This document shows positions 34,297 to 43,193 of a stretch of DNA of 64,000 bases, piece by piece. Position 1 is the stretch's first letter. Each line of letters begins with the position of its first letter. A program made the position numbers and the translations under genes. The stretch comes from Neptunicoccus cionae. Lineage in GTDB: Bacteria > Pseudomonadota > Alphaproteobacteria > Rhodobacterales > Rhodobacteraceae. A model generated the notes under the pieces. It did no database searches and had not been told where the DNA came from. It saw only the letters and a list, made by a program, of their open reading frames with translations. Location of the stretch: the NCBI RefSeq assembly GCF_002860325.1, contig NZ_PKOJ01000001.1:186001-250000 (forward strand). The letters are read 5' to 3'.

Positions 34297-34649
34297 TGCG
34301 CGGGATTTGGTTCATTTTCGGCGTCTTAAGTGTGCTCGCCGCGCTTATCGGCGCCGTGCTTCCATTGTTGCCGACTGTACCGTTTCTATTACTGGCGGCT
34401 TTCTGCTTTGCAAGATCGTCGCAACGGGCTCACGACTGGTTAACCCAGCACCCGCGCTTCGGGCCACCTATCAGGGATTGGAACGAGAAAGGGGCAATCC
34501 GGAAACCGGCCAAGATCGCAGCAACTGTTTGCATAGCTGCAAGTCCGATCCTGACCTATTTCCTGAATGTACCTTTATGGGCATATATAACGCAGCTGGC
34601 AGTGCTGTGCTGCGTTATGCTTTTTATATGGACCCGGCCGAACGGGTAG
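34296..34649 (+). CDS. DUF454 family membrane protein (YbaN-like)
   Basis: A small inner-membrane protein of unknown function. The 117-aa product has two hydrophobic hairpins (about 4-37 and 76-112) and the DUF454 core GAVLPLLPTVPFLLLAAFCFARSS with HPRFGPPIRDWNEKGAI. Its start overlaps the hemW stop by one base, so it is co-translated. Its last 26 bases overlap the oppositely directed parB coding end. Confidence 0.88.
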   Translation: MRGIWFIFGVLSVLAALIGAVLPLLPTVPFLLLAAFCFARSSQRAHDWLTQHPRFGPPIRDWNEKGAIRKPAKIAATVCIAASPILTYFLNVPLWAYITQLAVLCCVMLFIWTRPNG

Positions 34650-35532
34650 CGGATAGCATTTGGCACAATGCGTCCAGATCATCAAACGATCCGTATTTGA
34701 TTGTAAGCGAACCGCCTTCCGTTCCCGCCTTATGATCTATGCTCACCTTCATACCAAGATTTGCTGAAAGATCGGTCTCCAACGATATAGTATCGCTGTC
34801 TTTTGCCATCTTGGGCGTTTTGGGTTTTGGCGGCGTTTGGCCTTTTTTCAGCAAAGCTTCAGTCTGGCGGACCGACAAACCCTTATCAACAACCTGACGG
34901 GCAAGCTCCAAAGCGTTTTCTGCTGGAACCAAGGCGCGGGCGTGTCCGGCCGTAAGCCGACCATCTACAAGCATATCCTGCACACCCGTTGGCAGATTCA
35001 ACAAACGCATCGAGTTTGCCAGATAGCTCCTGCTCTTTCCAAGCGCTTCTGACAGTTTCTCTTGGGTGTGGCCGAATTTTTCCATCAATTGATGATAGCC
35101 ATATGCCTCGTCAACCGGATTCAAATCAGCGCGCTGGATATTCTCGATAATCGCGATTTCCAGAACTTCCAGGTCGTCCATTTCCCGGATAACAACCGGT
35201 ACCTCGTCGATCTTCGCAGTTTGGGACGCACGCCAGCGACGTTCCCCTGCTACGATCTGGTATTCACCTTCGTTGTTCGGATCAGGACGCACAATCAGTG
35301 GCTGAATGATTCCTTTGGCCAGAATCGATTTGGCCAGATCGCGCAACTCAACATGATCAAACGTACGTCTTGGCTGATCCGGATTTGCATGGACTTTCGT
35401 AATCGGGACCATTTTTTCGCTGCTGCGCGGCCCCTCTCCTGCAACATCTTGCGTTGCAGTCGGTTCATTAATTTCTGCCATTAGCGCGGACAATCCACGG
35501 CCGAGACCTCTTTTTTCATTCTTCTTGCTCAT
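34624..35532 (-). CDS. parB: Chromosome partitioning protein ParB
   Basis: CTP-dependent clamp that loads at parS and segregates origins with ParA. The 302-aa protein starts MSKKNEKRGLGRGLSALMAEIN. It has the CTPase/N-terminal box with IVAGERRWRAS and the parS-binding helix-turn-helix EKFGHTQEKLSEALGKSRSYLANSMRLLNLP. The C-terminal dimerisation segment follows. ATG 35532 has GTGAGGA upstream and is preferred to GTG 35547. It follows parA by 18 bases. Three parS sites lie 1.1-3.3 kb upstream of its start. Confidence 0.96.
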   Translation of the reverse strand: MSKKNEKRGLGRGLSALMAEINEPTATQDVAGEGPRSSEKMVPITKVHANPDQPRRTFDHVELRDLAKSILAKGIIQPLIVRPDPNNEGEYQIVAGERRWRASQTAKIDEVPVVIREMDDLEVLEIAIIENIQRADLNPVDEAYGYHQLMEKFGHTQEKLSEALGKSRSYLANSMRLLNLPTGVQDMLVDGRLTAGHARALVPAENALELARQVVDKGLSVRQTEALLKKGQTPPKPKTPKMAKDSDTISLETDLSANLGMKVSIDHKAGTEGGSLTIKYGSFDDLDALCQMLSATRSAGSI

Positions 35533-35550
35533 TTTAGTATTCCTCACCCG

Positions 35551-36369
35551 TTAGGTCGGTTCTTGTACACGTCGGTTTTCCCGCCTCAGGAACTCCGCCG
35601 CGAGTTTTTGGTAGGCCACGCTCCCCCTGCTCTTGTGATCATACAGGATCGCTGGCATCCCGAACGAAGGCGCTTCGGAAAGGCGCACATTCCGAGGCAC
35701 GATCGTCGTGTAAACTAGATCACCAAGATTCTCTCGAACGTCCTGCTCTACTTGCTGGGACAGATTGTTCCGGCCATCGAACATCGTCAGAACAATGCCT
35801 TCGATCTTGAGAACAGGGTTCAAACTCTGGCGCACTTCCCGAATCGTCAGCATCAGCTGGGAAAGACCTTCAAGCGCAAAGAACTCGGCTTGCAAAGGCA
35901 CAATCACCGACTGGCTCGCCGCCAATGCATTCAGCGTCAGAAGGTTTAGCGACGGCGGGCAATCCACGAGAACGTAATCAAACTCGTCGTCGAAACTGTT
36001 CAGTTCTTCCAGAGATTTTCGCAACCGGAGAATGCGACGCTGATCATCTACCAGTTCTACATCAGCAGAGCTTAGATCAACGGAAGAAGGCATAAGAAAC
36101 AGGTTTGGAACCTGCGTCCGCATAATCGCCTCCTTGATGGGCTTTTTCTCGACCAAGACGTCGTACATGGTAACCGTGCGTTTGGTGGGATCAATTCCCA
36201 AACCCGTCGACGCGTTCCCCTGCGGATCAAGATCCAACAACAACACCCGCTTCCCGACTGCAGCCAGCGCTGTTCCAAGGTTTATGGCTGTTGTTGTTTT
36301 CCCAACCCCGCCTTTTTGGTTGGCGATTGAAAGTATTTTAACCGGCTTCAAGCCGCTATGTTCTGACAC
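35551..36369 (-). CDS. parA: Chromosome partitioning ATPase ParA
   Basis: Walker-type ATPase that moves ParB-parS complexes along the nucleoid. The 272-aa product has the deviant Walker A KGGVGKTTT near the N terminus, LLLDLDPQGNASTGLG, and LVDCPPSLNLLTLNAL. The GTG at 36369 ([13 protein letters not shown]) gives the usual family length; a further in-frame ATG at 36402 lies deeper inside rsmG. With the GTG start it overlaps the rsmG end by 14 bases. It is the middle gene of rsmG-parA-parB. Confidence 0.95.
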   Translation of the reverse strand: MSEHSGLKPVKILSIANQKGGVGKTTTAINLGTALAAVGKRVLLLDLDPQGNASTGLGIDPTKRTVTMYDVLVEKKPIKEAIMRTQVPNLFLMPSSVDLSSADVELVDDQRRILRLRKSLEELNSFDDEFDYVLVDCPPSLNLLTLNALAASQSVIVPLQAEFFALEGLSQLMLTIREVRQSLNPVLKIEGIVLTMFDGRNNLSQQVEQDVRENLGDLVYTTIVPRNVRLSEAPSFGMPAILYDHKSRGSVAYQKLAAEFLRRENRRVQEPT

Positions 36370-36994
36370 GCTCGATATCCCTGACCCGCAAAACCGTTCC
36401 ATTTACATCGGTTTCGCTGGCGAATTGCTCCGCTTCGAATGTCCAAAACCGACTCGCCCCACCTACCTCATGTTCGCAATTTTGGCCTTTCAGATAAAGG
36501 CATATCCCGTCTTTTTTGAGAAAAGTTTTCGAAAGGGAAAGCAGATCACCCAACGGGGCCAGAGCGCGGGCTGACACAATATCGGCCTCGACCGCGTCGA
36601 AATCCTCAATACGTTGGGTATGAACTTTGACCTTAACGCCTGTTTCACGTGAAACATTTCTTAAGAACGCTGATTTCCTTGCGTCGCTTTCAACAAAGTG
36701 AAATGCACTTTCCGGCGCCTGATCCGAAGCAATTATTGCAAGCACCATCCCCGGAAAGCCGGCTCCGGATCCAATATCGACCCAGGTTCCAAATTCTTTC
36801 CGGTACTGCCAAAGCTGCATACTATCCGCGAAGTGGCGAACAGCAGCTGCATCCAGCGTTGATTTACTCACCAGATTGATTGTGGGATTCCACTTTAGTA
36901 ACGCATTTGAATACAGCTCCAGCTTTTCCAATGTTTCACGTGAAACATCGAAATGCTGGCAAACTTCAGACAAATCAGCATTCTGATTTATCAT
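36356..36994 (-). CDS. rsmG: 16S rRNA (guanine-527-N7)-methyltransferase RsmG (GidB)
   Basis: Methylates G527 of 16S rRNA using S-adenosylmethionine; its loss gives low-level streptomycin resistance in other bacteria. The 212-aa protein has [13 protein letters not shown] (34-46) and the SAM loop [16 protein letters not shown] (72-87). Two perfect parS palindromes are embedded in its codons, each spelling VSRET (residues 17-21 and 114-118). Its start overlaps the mnmG stop by four bases. Confidence 0.95.
   Translation of the reverse strand: MINQNADLSEVCQHFDVSRETLEKLELYSNALLKWNPTINLVSKSTLDAAAVRHFADSMQLWQYRKEFGTWVDIGSGAGFPGMVLAIIASDQAPESAFHFVESDARKSAFLRNVSRETGVKVKVHTQRIEDFDAVEADIVSARALAPLGDLLSLSKTFLKKDGICLYLKGQNCEHEVGGASRFWTFEAEQFASETDVNGTVLRVRDIERVRT
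36641..36656. other. parS: parS centromere site 1
   Basis: TGTTTCACGTGAAACA is a perfect 16-bp palindrome identical to the universal bacterial parS consensus bound by ParB. It lies inside rsmG, encoding VSRET at residues 114-118. Confidence 0.95.
36932..36947. other. parS: parS centromere site 2
   Basis: A second perfect copy of TGTTTCACGTGAAACA, 291 bp from site 1, inside the 5' part of rsmG, encoding VSRET at residues 17-21. Confidence 0.95.
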
Positions 36995-38868
36995 GCTGAT
37001 TTCGCCGAATTAAACTGCTTCACTCGCCCAAGCAGCAGCGTCAATGCGGCCGGAGTCATCCCGTCAATACGCGCCGCCTGCCCCAAAGTTTCCGGTCGTG
37101 TTACCTCCAACTTTGACTGGAGTTCTTTGGAAAGCCCTGAAATTCCCGCAAACTGAAAATCAACCGGGATTTGCAGCTTTTCGTCCTTCCGAACAGCCGA
37201 GACATCAGAGGCCTGCCTCTGGATGTAATTGGCGTACATAGCATCGTTCTGAACTTGCTGCGCGATGGCAGGTTCAAAATCCGTCATATCGGGCCACAAG
37301 TTGGAAAGCGTTGCGAGCGATACATCCTTGTAGGACAAGAGCTCCAGCCCGTTTCGGCGCACCCCGTCCTGATTTATCTTGATGCCGGATTTGGCAACCT
37401 CGTTCGGTGTGGCTGTCCGGTTCGTAAGTTCGTTTCGCGCTGCATTCAACTGTTCCATCTTCCGGTCGAATACCTCGCCACGCTCGGCCCCGACGCAACC
37501 TAAATCAATACCTTTAGGTGTGAGGCGCTGGTCCGCGTTATCCGCCCGAAGGGAAAGCCGGTATTCCGCCCGCGATGTAAACATACGATAGGGTTCCGTC
37601 ACGCCTCTGGTGGTAAGGTCGTCAATCATAACGCCGATGTAGCTTTCAGACCTGCTGAAGTGAACAGGCTCCGCTTGCTGTGCCGCACGCGCTGCATTGA
37701 CGCCAGCCACAAGCCCTTGGGCAGCCGCTTCTTCATATCCTGTGGTACCATTAATTTGTCCCGCCAGAAACAGGCCCGGTACCGAACGCACCTGCAACGT
37801 GGAGTCCAACGCTCTGGGATCGACGTAATCGTATTCAATTGCATAACCGGGCTGAAGGATTTTAACCTTTTCCAGACCTGCGATCGAAGTGACATAAGCT
37901 TCCTGCACATCAACTGGCAGGGATGTAGAAATGCCATTCGGGTAGATCGTCGGATCATTCAAACCTTCCGGTTCAAGGAATATCTGGTGACTGTCCTTTT
38001 CACCGAAGCGTACAATCTTGTCTTCGATGGACGGGCAATACCGTGGCCCTACCCCATCAATATGTCCTCCATACATCGCGGATCGTTCGAGATTTTTCTC
38101 GATAATCTCGTGGGTGCGAGGGTTCGTATGGGTGATCCCGCAGGAAATCTGCTGAGCTACCGCCTTTTTGGAAAGGAAAGAAAACAGGCTTGGATCATCA
38201 TCAGCCGGTTGCGTTTCCAGCCCGTCCCAATTGATGGTACGCCCGTCAAGTCGTGGAGGAGTTCCGGTTTTGAGCCGCCCCATCGGCAACTCAAAGCTAT
38301 CCATCCGATTCGCAAGATCGAGGGACGGTTGGTCGCCCATCCGCCCGCCAGGTTTTGAGACATCACCGATATGAATAACGCCGCGCAGAAACGTACCAGT
38401 CGTAAGGATTACAGCGGCCGCATTGATTTCGCTCCCGTCGCGAAGAACCACACCGCGGACAGCGTCGCCCTTTACAATGAAATCTGTGACTTCTGATTCG
38501 ATAACTTCCAGCCCGTCCCGCGCTTCAAACTCCCGCTGCATCGCAGCCCGATACAGGGCGCGGTCCGCTTGAGTTCTGGGCCCTTGTACCGCCGGCCCTT
38601 TCCGACGATTCAAAAGCCGGAACTGAATCCCGGCCTGATCTGCAACCCGTCCCATCACTCCGTCGAGAGCGTCTATTTCTCGTACAAGGTGGCCCTTACC
38701 CAATCCGCCAATGGCCGGATTACAGGACATTTCTCCGATCTTCTTGAAGCTATGGGTTACCAGCGCTGTACGCGCACCCATACGCCACGCCGCCTGGGCA
38801 GCCTCTGCCCCTGCATGGCCGCCACCAATTACCACAACATCAAAATCACATTGTTTCACGTGAAACAT
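36991..38868 (-). CDS. mnmG: tRNA uridine 5-carboxymethylaminomethyl modification enzyme MnmG (GidA)
   Basis: FAD protein that, with MnmE, installs the cmnm5 group at U34 of tRNAs. The 625-aa protein opens [27 protein letters not shown] with the FAD Rossmann motif GGGHAG. It contains [30 protein letters not shown] and [17 protein letters not shown], all diagnostic. The first five codons are part of a parS palindrome. It lies 15 bases after mnmE and overlaps rsmG by four bases. Confidence 0.97.
   Translation of the reverse strand: MFHVKQCDFDVVVIGGGHAGAEAAQAAWRMGARTALVTHSFKKIGEMSCNPAIGGLGKGHLVREIDALDGVMGRVADQAGIQFRLLNRRKGPAVQGPRTQADRALYRAAMQREFEARDGLEVIESEVTDFIVKGDAVRGVVLRDGSEINAAAVILTTGTFLRGVIHIGDVSKPGGRMGDQPSLDLANRMDSFELPMGRLKTGTPPRLDGRTINWDGLETQPADDDPSLFSFLSKKAVAQQISCGITHTNPRTHEIIEKNLERSAMYGGHIDGVGPRYCPSIEDKIVRFGEKDSHQIFLEPEGLNDPTIYPNGISTSLPVDVQEAYVTSIAGLEKVKILQPGYAIEYDYVDPRALDSTLQVRSVPGLFLAGQINGTTGYEEAAAQGLVAGVNAARAAQQAEPVHFSRSESYIGVMIDDLTTRGVTEPYRMFTSRAEYRLSLRADNADQRLTPKGIDLGCVGAERGEVFDRKMEQLNAARNELTNRTATPNEVAKSGIKINQDGVRRNGLELLSYKDVSLATLSNLWPDMTDFEPAIAQQVQNDAMYANYIQRQASDVSAVRKDEKLQIPVDFQFAGISGLSKELQSKLEVTRPETLGQAARIDGMTPAALTLLLGRVKQFNSAKSA
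38852..38867. other. parS: parS centromere site 3, overlapping the mnmG start codon
   Basis: The third perfect TGTTTCACGTGAAACA. It includes the last two bases of the mnmG ATG and encodes the N-terminal residues FHVK. ParB bound here would cover the mnmG translation-start region. Confidence 0.95.
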
Positions 38869-38883
38869 TCCCGTTGCTCGCGC

Positions 38884-40161
38884 CTATTTCCCTAAGCAGA
38901 AACTGGCGAAAATTTCGTCTAAAAGATCTTCAACACCTACGCGACCAATAATCGCATTCATCGCGTGGGTCGCCGCATGCAACTCCATCGCGATCAATTC
39001 GCTCTCGCCATCTGTCGCAATCAGCTCTTGCGCTGCTTTCATATACAGCGTCGCCGACTCCATCGCAATACGGTGCCGCTGGCGGACGGCAGAACGGGTA
39101 ATAGCCACGCGGGAGCCAAGAACCGTCGTGATATGACGGATCATCCGGTCCAGCCCTGCGCCGGTTTTACCAGAGATTCCATCCACGCGACCTGCATCGG
39201 ATTTTCCAAAAAGAACGAGGTCATCGCCTTGTATTTCAACACCAAAACCCTTGCCTTCCCCGTCTTCTGTAAGGAAGATGCGCAGGTCTGCGGCATCTGC
39301 TCTTTTTCGGGCGAGCTCCACACCCAGAGCTTCAATTGTATCGGCGGTTTCTCGCAAACCAGCGGTATCCAGCACCGTCACAGGAATGCCCTCAAGGTTC
39401 ATACGCACCTCGATCACGTCCCGAGTCGTTCCCGCAATTTCTGACGTAATCGCAGCCTGACGCCCTGCCAGTGCGTTTAAAAGCGTGGATTTTCCGATAT
39501 TCGGCGGGCCGACAATGGCAACTTCAAATCCGTCGCGCACTCTCTCTGCCACAAAACTTCCGGCAATCTCTTGCTCCAGATCAACCTTGACCGATTCGAT
39601 TAGCTCCCCTACTTCGGGGCTGACGTCTACAGGTACATCCTCATCAGCAAAATCGATGGTTGCCTCAATCAATGCCGCAGCACGGATCAGATCCCTGCGC
39701 CACCTCTCGACCTTTTCTGTTAACCCGCCATCCATCAGCGCAAAGGCTTGCCGCCTCTGGGCTTCGGTCTCTGCCTCGATCAGATCGCTGAGCCCTTCAA
39801 CCTGACTAAGATCCAGTTGCTCGTTCTCAAGGGCTCTGCGGGTGAATTCTCCCGGCTCGGCCAAACGAGCGCCCGATTTTGACAAGGCTTCCTGAACCGC
39901 TTCAACAACGGCAGGGCTTCCGTGACATTGAAATTCGACGACAGGCTCCCCGGTAAAGCTGGCGCCTTTTTCAAAAACCAGAACCAGAGCTTGATCCAAT
40001 ACAACGCCATCCGCCGACTTCAAAAGACGCAGGCCACGGTTTTGAGGCAAAGAACTACAAAGCTCTTTTGCAGCAGTAAAAGCGGCGTCTCCTGATATTC
40101 GAATCACGGAAACGCCGGCCTTTCCCCGCGCTGTGGCAAGGGCATAGATCGTATCTGACAT
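38884..40161 (-). CDS. mnmE: tRNA modification GTPase MnmE (TrmE)
   Basis: Partner of MnmG in U34 tRNA modification. The 425-aa protein has the N-terminal folate-binding domain (ALATARGKAGVSVIRISG), a helical domain, and an inserted G domain with P-loop GPPNIGKST, IAGTTRDVIEV and DTAGLRET. The active-site tail is C422-L-G-K. The G4 motif, normally NKxD, reads GKSD here (LVLFGKSD), an unusual change of the base-contacting Asn. It lies between rho and mnmG in the leftward run from the presumed origin. Confidence 0.96.
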   Translation of the reverse strand: MSDTIYALATARGKAGVSVIRISGDAAFTAAKELCSSLPQNRGLRLLKSADGVVLDQALVLVFEKGASFTGEPVVEFQCHGSPAVVEAVQEALSKSGARLAEPGEFTRRALENEQLDLSQVEGLSDLIEAETEAQRRQAFALMDGGLTEKVERWRRDLIRAAALIEATIDFADEDVPVDVSPEVGELIESVKVDLEQEIAGSFVAERVRDGFEVAIVGPPNIGKSTLLNALAGRQAAITSEIAGTTRDVIEVRMNLEGIPVTVLDTAGLRETADTIEALGVELARKRADAADLRIFLTEDGEGKGFGVEIQGDDLVLFGKSDAGRVDGISGKTGAGLDRMIRHITTVLGSRVAITRSAVRQRHRIAMESATLYMKAAQELIATDGESELIAMELHAATHAMNAIIGRVGVEDLLDEIFASFCLGK

Positions 40162-40192
40162 AAATAAACCTTTGAATCAAAAGGCTAATTAT

Positions 40193-40210
40193 GGCGAAGC
40201 CGGCTTCGCC
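40193..40210 (-). terminator. Palindromic hairpin behind rho
   Basis: GGCGAAGCCGGCTTCGCC is a perfect 18-bp palindrome (7-bp stem, CCGG loop) located nine bases after the rho stop on the minus strand. No strong U-tract follows, so it may be a weak or Rho-assisted terminator, or a processing hairpin before mnmE. Confidence 0.5.
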
Positions 40211-40218
40211 AGTGATGG

Positions 40219-41490
40219 TTAGGTATTCATGGAGTCGAAGAATTCCGAGTTTGACTTCGTCTGCTTCATTTTCCCAAGCAGGAATTCAATCGCATCTGTG
40301 GTACCCATCGGGTTCAGAATACGGCGCAAAACGAACGTTTTCGTCAGATCCCCTTTATCCACCAGAAGTTCCTCTTTCCGTGTACCAGACTTCAGAATGT
40401 CGATAGCCGGATAGACCCGCTTGTCTGCGATTTTACGATCCAGAACCAGTTCGCTGTTACCCGTCCCTTTGAATTCCTCAAAGATAACTTCGTCCATACG
40501 GGAACCTGTGTCGATCAATGCAGTCGCGATGATCGTCAGAGAGCCGCCCTCTTCAATGTTACGGGCCGCCCCGAAGAAGCGTTTTGGGCGTTGCAGGGCG
40601 TTCGCATCCACACCACCGGTCAGAACCTTACCAGAGGACGGTACAACCGTGTTAAACGCGCGCCCAAGGCGTGTGATACTGTCCAGAAGGATAACAACGT
40701 CCCGCTTATGCTCGACCAGACGTTTTGCCTTCTCGATCACCATTTCTGACACAGCAACGTGGCGTGCAGCCGGTTCATCAAAAGTGGAGGATACAACCTC
40801 ACCCTTAACAGAACGCTGCATGTCGGTAACCTCTTCCGGCCGCTCGTCGATCAGAAGCACGATCAGATAACATTCCGGATGGTTTTTTTCGATGCTGGCT
40901 GCGATGTTTTGCAGGATCATCGTCTTACCCGTGCGCGGCGGTGCCACAATCAGGGAACGTTGCCCCTTCCCGATTGGCGCAACCAGATCAATCACACGAG
41001 GTGTCTTATCCTTGATTGTAGGGTCTTCGACTTCCATTTTCAGACGCTCTTCAGGGTAAAGCGGCGTCAGGTTGTCGAAATGCACCTTATGTTTGGCGTT
41101 CTCGGGATCGCTAAAGTTGATCGTGGTCACTTTTGTCAGCGCGAAATAGCGTTCGCTTTCGTCCGGTGCCTTAATGACCCCTTCCACTGTATCTCCTGTC
41201 CGCAGGGAATGTTTGCGGATCTGATCGGGGCTTACATAAATGTCTTCCGGACCGGGCAGATAGTTGGATTCAGGGGAACGAAGAAAGCCGAAACCGTCCT
41301 GCATCAGTTCCAATACACCGTCGCCGGAAATCTCGGCACCGTCTTCGGCCATTTCCTTGAGAATGGCGAACATCATGTCGCCCTTGCGCATGGTGGACGC
41401 GTTTTCGATCTCCAGCTCTTCTGCCTGTTTCAGCAGGTTAGCCGGGCTCATCGCCTTGAGTTCGGACAGGGAAACTTTTTCCGGTTCCAT
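40219..41490 (-). CDS. rho: Transcription termination factor Rho
   Basis: Hexameric RNA helicase that ends transcription at rho-dependent sites. The 423-aa protein has the N-terminal helical domain ([25 protein letters not shown]). The cold-shock-like RNA-binding domain contains [35 protein letters not shown]. The motor carries Walker [11 protein letters not shown] and Walker [20 protein letters not shown] 41490 has AAGGA eight bases upstream; an earlier in-frame ATG at 41514 lacks family sequence. It stands between hemJ and mnmE. Confidence 0.98.
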   Translation of the reverse strand: MEPEKVSLSELKAMSPANLLKQAEELEIENASTMRKGDMMFAILKEMAEDGAEISGDGVLELMQDGFGFLRSPESNYLPGPEDIYVSPDQIRKHSLRTGDTVEGVIKAPDESERYFALTKVTTINFSDPENAKHKVHFDNLTPLYPEERLKMEVEDPTIKDKTPRVIDLVAPIGKGQRSLIVAPPRTGKTMILQNIAASIEKNHPECYLIVLLIDERPEEVTDMQRSVKGEVVSSTFDEPAARHVAVSEMVIEKAKRLVEHKRDVVILLDSITRLGRAFNTVVPSSGKVLTGGVDANALQRPKRFFGAARNIEEGGSLTIIATALIDTGSRMDEVIFEEFKGTGNSELVLDRKIADKRVYPAIDILKSGTRKEELLVDKGDLTKTFVLRRILNPMGTTDAIEFLLGKMKQTKSNSEFFDSMNT

Positions 41491-41631
41491 GTGAAATATC
41501 CTTATGACGCCCACCGGTCCGGTATGCGTGAAACTTCTGTGTTCTGTGGGGTTGCAGCCTATAAAGCGGTTGGGGAAACCAGGCTGTTTTCCGGCCTTGT
41601 ATGGGAAAACCGGTGCTGTGTCAATTTTCCC

Positions 41632-42084
41632 TTAAAACGGTCGAACGACGATCATTGTGACGATGACAATCATCAGCACGGTCGGCAGTTCGTTCATGAT
41701 CCGGTAGGATCGTGCGTTGCGTGTATTCCGGTCTTCTGCGAACTCCTTCCGCCGTTTACCAAGCCAGTGATGATAATGGGTCATTCCCAGAACCATCGCG
41801 GCTTTCACCCAAGGGTAAAATGAACCCCAATCCACTATTCCCGGCGTAAATGCCAACATCAGGCCAAAAACCCATGTGGCAATCATTGCCGGATTCATAA
41901 TCATCCGCAAAAGCCTGACTTCCATGCCTTTGAAGACTTCACTCGTCTCTGATCCGACAGGTCCGTGTTCCACGTGGTTCACAAACAGTCGGGGAAGATA
42001 CAGCAGGCCCGCCATCCAGCTGATCACGGATAAGATATGAAGGGTTTTCACCCACGGGTAAACCGTCGCCAGAAGATCAGTCAT
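41632..42084 (-). CDS. hemJ: Protoporphyrinogen IX oxidase HemJ
   Basis: Oxidises protoporphyrinogen IX to protoporphyrin IX in heme synthesis, replacing HemY/HemG in most alphaproteobacteria. The 150-aa membrane protein has four hydrophobic spans and the conserved HILSVISWMAGLLYLPRLFVNHVE (16-39), containing the essential His, plus RNARSYRIMNELPTVLMIVIV. Length fits HemJ. It is the last leftward gene before the presumed replication origin. Confidence 0.93.
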   Translation of the reverse strand: MTDLLATVYPWVKTLHILSVISWMAGLLYLPRLFVNHVEHGPVGSETSEVFKGMEVRLLRMIMNPAMIATWVFGLMLAFTPGIVDWGSFYPWVKAAMVLGMTHYHHWLGKRRKEFAEDRNTRNARSYRIMNELPTVLMIVIVTMIVVRPF

Positions 42085-42596
42085 TATCTTTTCTTAAGCC
42101 AATTTTAAGTTTCACGGGACAGAGTGGTTTTACACACCGGTTCGATACACACTCAATAAATATATAATATTTAAAGAAGATGTTTATGGAGTAGGTAATC
42201 CCGAAACCTGTGGATTAAATTTCTATGCACAGCTCAAGGCCATTTTTCTGACGTATTTATAACTTTCACAGTTTCCAGTCACAGCCTGTGTGCAGTGCCG
42301 TATTTTCCCTGTTTTTTATAGCGCTGAATTTCGCAAAACCTGTGGACAATTCTGTGTGCAAAAAAGGATTAGGAGATTCAGCCCACAGAATCGAACCGTT
42401 TATGGTGTTCTTTCCCCCCTGTTTAAAACTCCGGTATGACTGGGGATAAATTCGTGGAATATCCACGGGTGTGAAAGTGCAGGGGATAACCGTGGAAAAC
42501 TCCAGAGAGTTCAGGCCGATTCGTCCACAGGCTCTGGTTCACGGTTTTATTCTGCGTTAGGCACAGAAATATGACAGTCACCGTGGAAAAAACTTT
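42085..42596. other. oriC: Probable chromosomal replication origin (oriC)
   Basis: A 512-bp gap with no supported gene separates leftward hemJ-rho-mnmE-mnmG-rsmG-parA-parB from rightward maf-aroE-coaE-dnaQ. An AT-rich stretch at 42155-42180 could be the unwinding element. DnaA-box-like 9-mers follow with one mismatch to TGTGGATAA or its complement: 42209 (TGTGGATTA), 42223 (CTATGCACA), 42341 (TGTGGACAA) and 42441 (TGGGGATAA). Two-mismatch forms are near 42353, 42459, 42481 and 42521. Diverging gene orientation and three nearby parS sites agree with an origin. No consensus-perfect DnaA box was found. Confidence 0.75.
42094..42108. promoter_or_regulatory. CtrA-box-like element TTAA-N7-TTAA
   Basis: TTAA (42094-42097) and TTAA (42105-42108) are separated by exactly seven bases, the spacing of the alphaproteobacterial CtrA recognition site. 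It is 10 bp upstream of hemJ and at the edge of the presumed origin. A single match in AT-rich DNA could be chance. Confidence 0.35.
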
Positions 42597-43193
42597 ATGA
42601 TGAAAATAGTACTTGCCTCGGGTTCACAGATTCGCGCCAGCATGTTGCGTGATGCCGGGGTCGATTTCACAGTTGATGTGCCCCGTGTGGATGAAGAATC
42701 GATTCTTCTGTCGCTTCAGGCAGAAGGTGCAAAGCCCGGTGATATTGCCGACACCCTTGCCGAATACAAATCCCGCCGTATTGCGGACCGTCATCCAGAC
42801 TCTTTGGTGATTGCGGCGGATCAGGTGCTGACGTGCAACGGTAGGGTCTATAGTAAGCCCAAGTCTGTCGAGGAAGCGCGGGACCATCTGCTGTCACTGC
42901 GTGGACAAGGGCATCAACTGCTTTCAGCGGTGGTGGTTTACGAGGAGGCCAAACCGGTGTGGCGCCATATCGGGCGGGCACAGCTGACAATGCGGGCGTT
43001 TTCGGACAGTTTTCTGGATGATTACCTCCATAAGGCCGGAGAGTCCGTCCTGTCGTCTGTTGGATGCTATCAGCTTGAAAACGTTGGCGTTACATTGTTT
43101 TCACGGGTTCAGGGTGACTATTTCACCATTCTAGGGTTGCCCTTGTTGGAAGTTCTGGATTTTCTGCGCAGCAGAGGAGCGATTCAAACATGA
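42597..43193 (+). CDS. maf: Maf-family nucleotide pyrophosphatase
   Basis: Hydrolyses non-canonical or modified nucleoside triphosphates; Maf proteins are also linked to septum control. The 198-aa protein begins MMKIVLASGSQIRASMLRDAG with the substrate loop SxSxxR. It contains ADQVLTCNGRVYSKP (about 76-90), the Maf catalytic Asp region, and GCYQLENVGVTLFSRVQGDYFTILGLPL. It is the first gene to the right of the presumed origin and overlaps aroE by four bases. Confidence 0.94.
   Translation: MMKIVLASGSQIRASMLRDAGVDFTVDVPRVDEESILLSLQAEGAKPGDIADTLAEYKSRRIADRHPDSLVIAADQVLTCNGRVYSKPKSVEEARDHLLSLRGQGHQLLSAVVVYEEAKPVWRHIGRAQLTMRAFSDSFLDDYLHKAGESVLSSVGCYQLENVGVTLFSRVQGDYFTILGLPLLEVLDFLRSRGAIQT

Noticed and set aside
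42375-42522. Three GANTC sites (CcrM methylation) in the presumed origin
   Set aside because: Three in about 500 bp is close to chance expectation for a 4-base-specific site, so no enrichment can be claimed.
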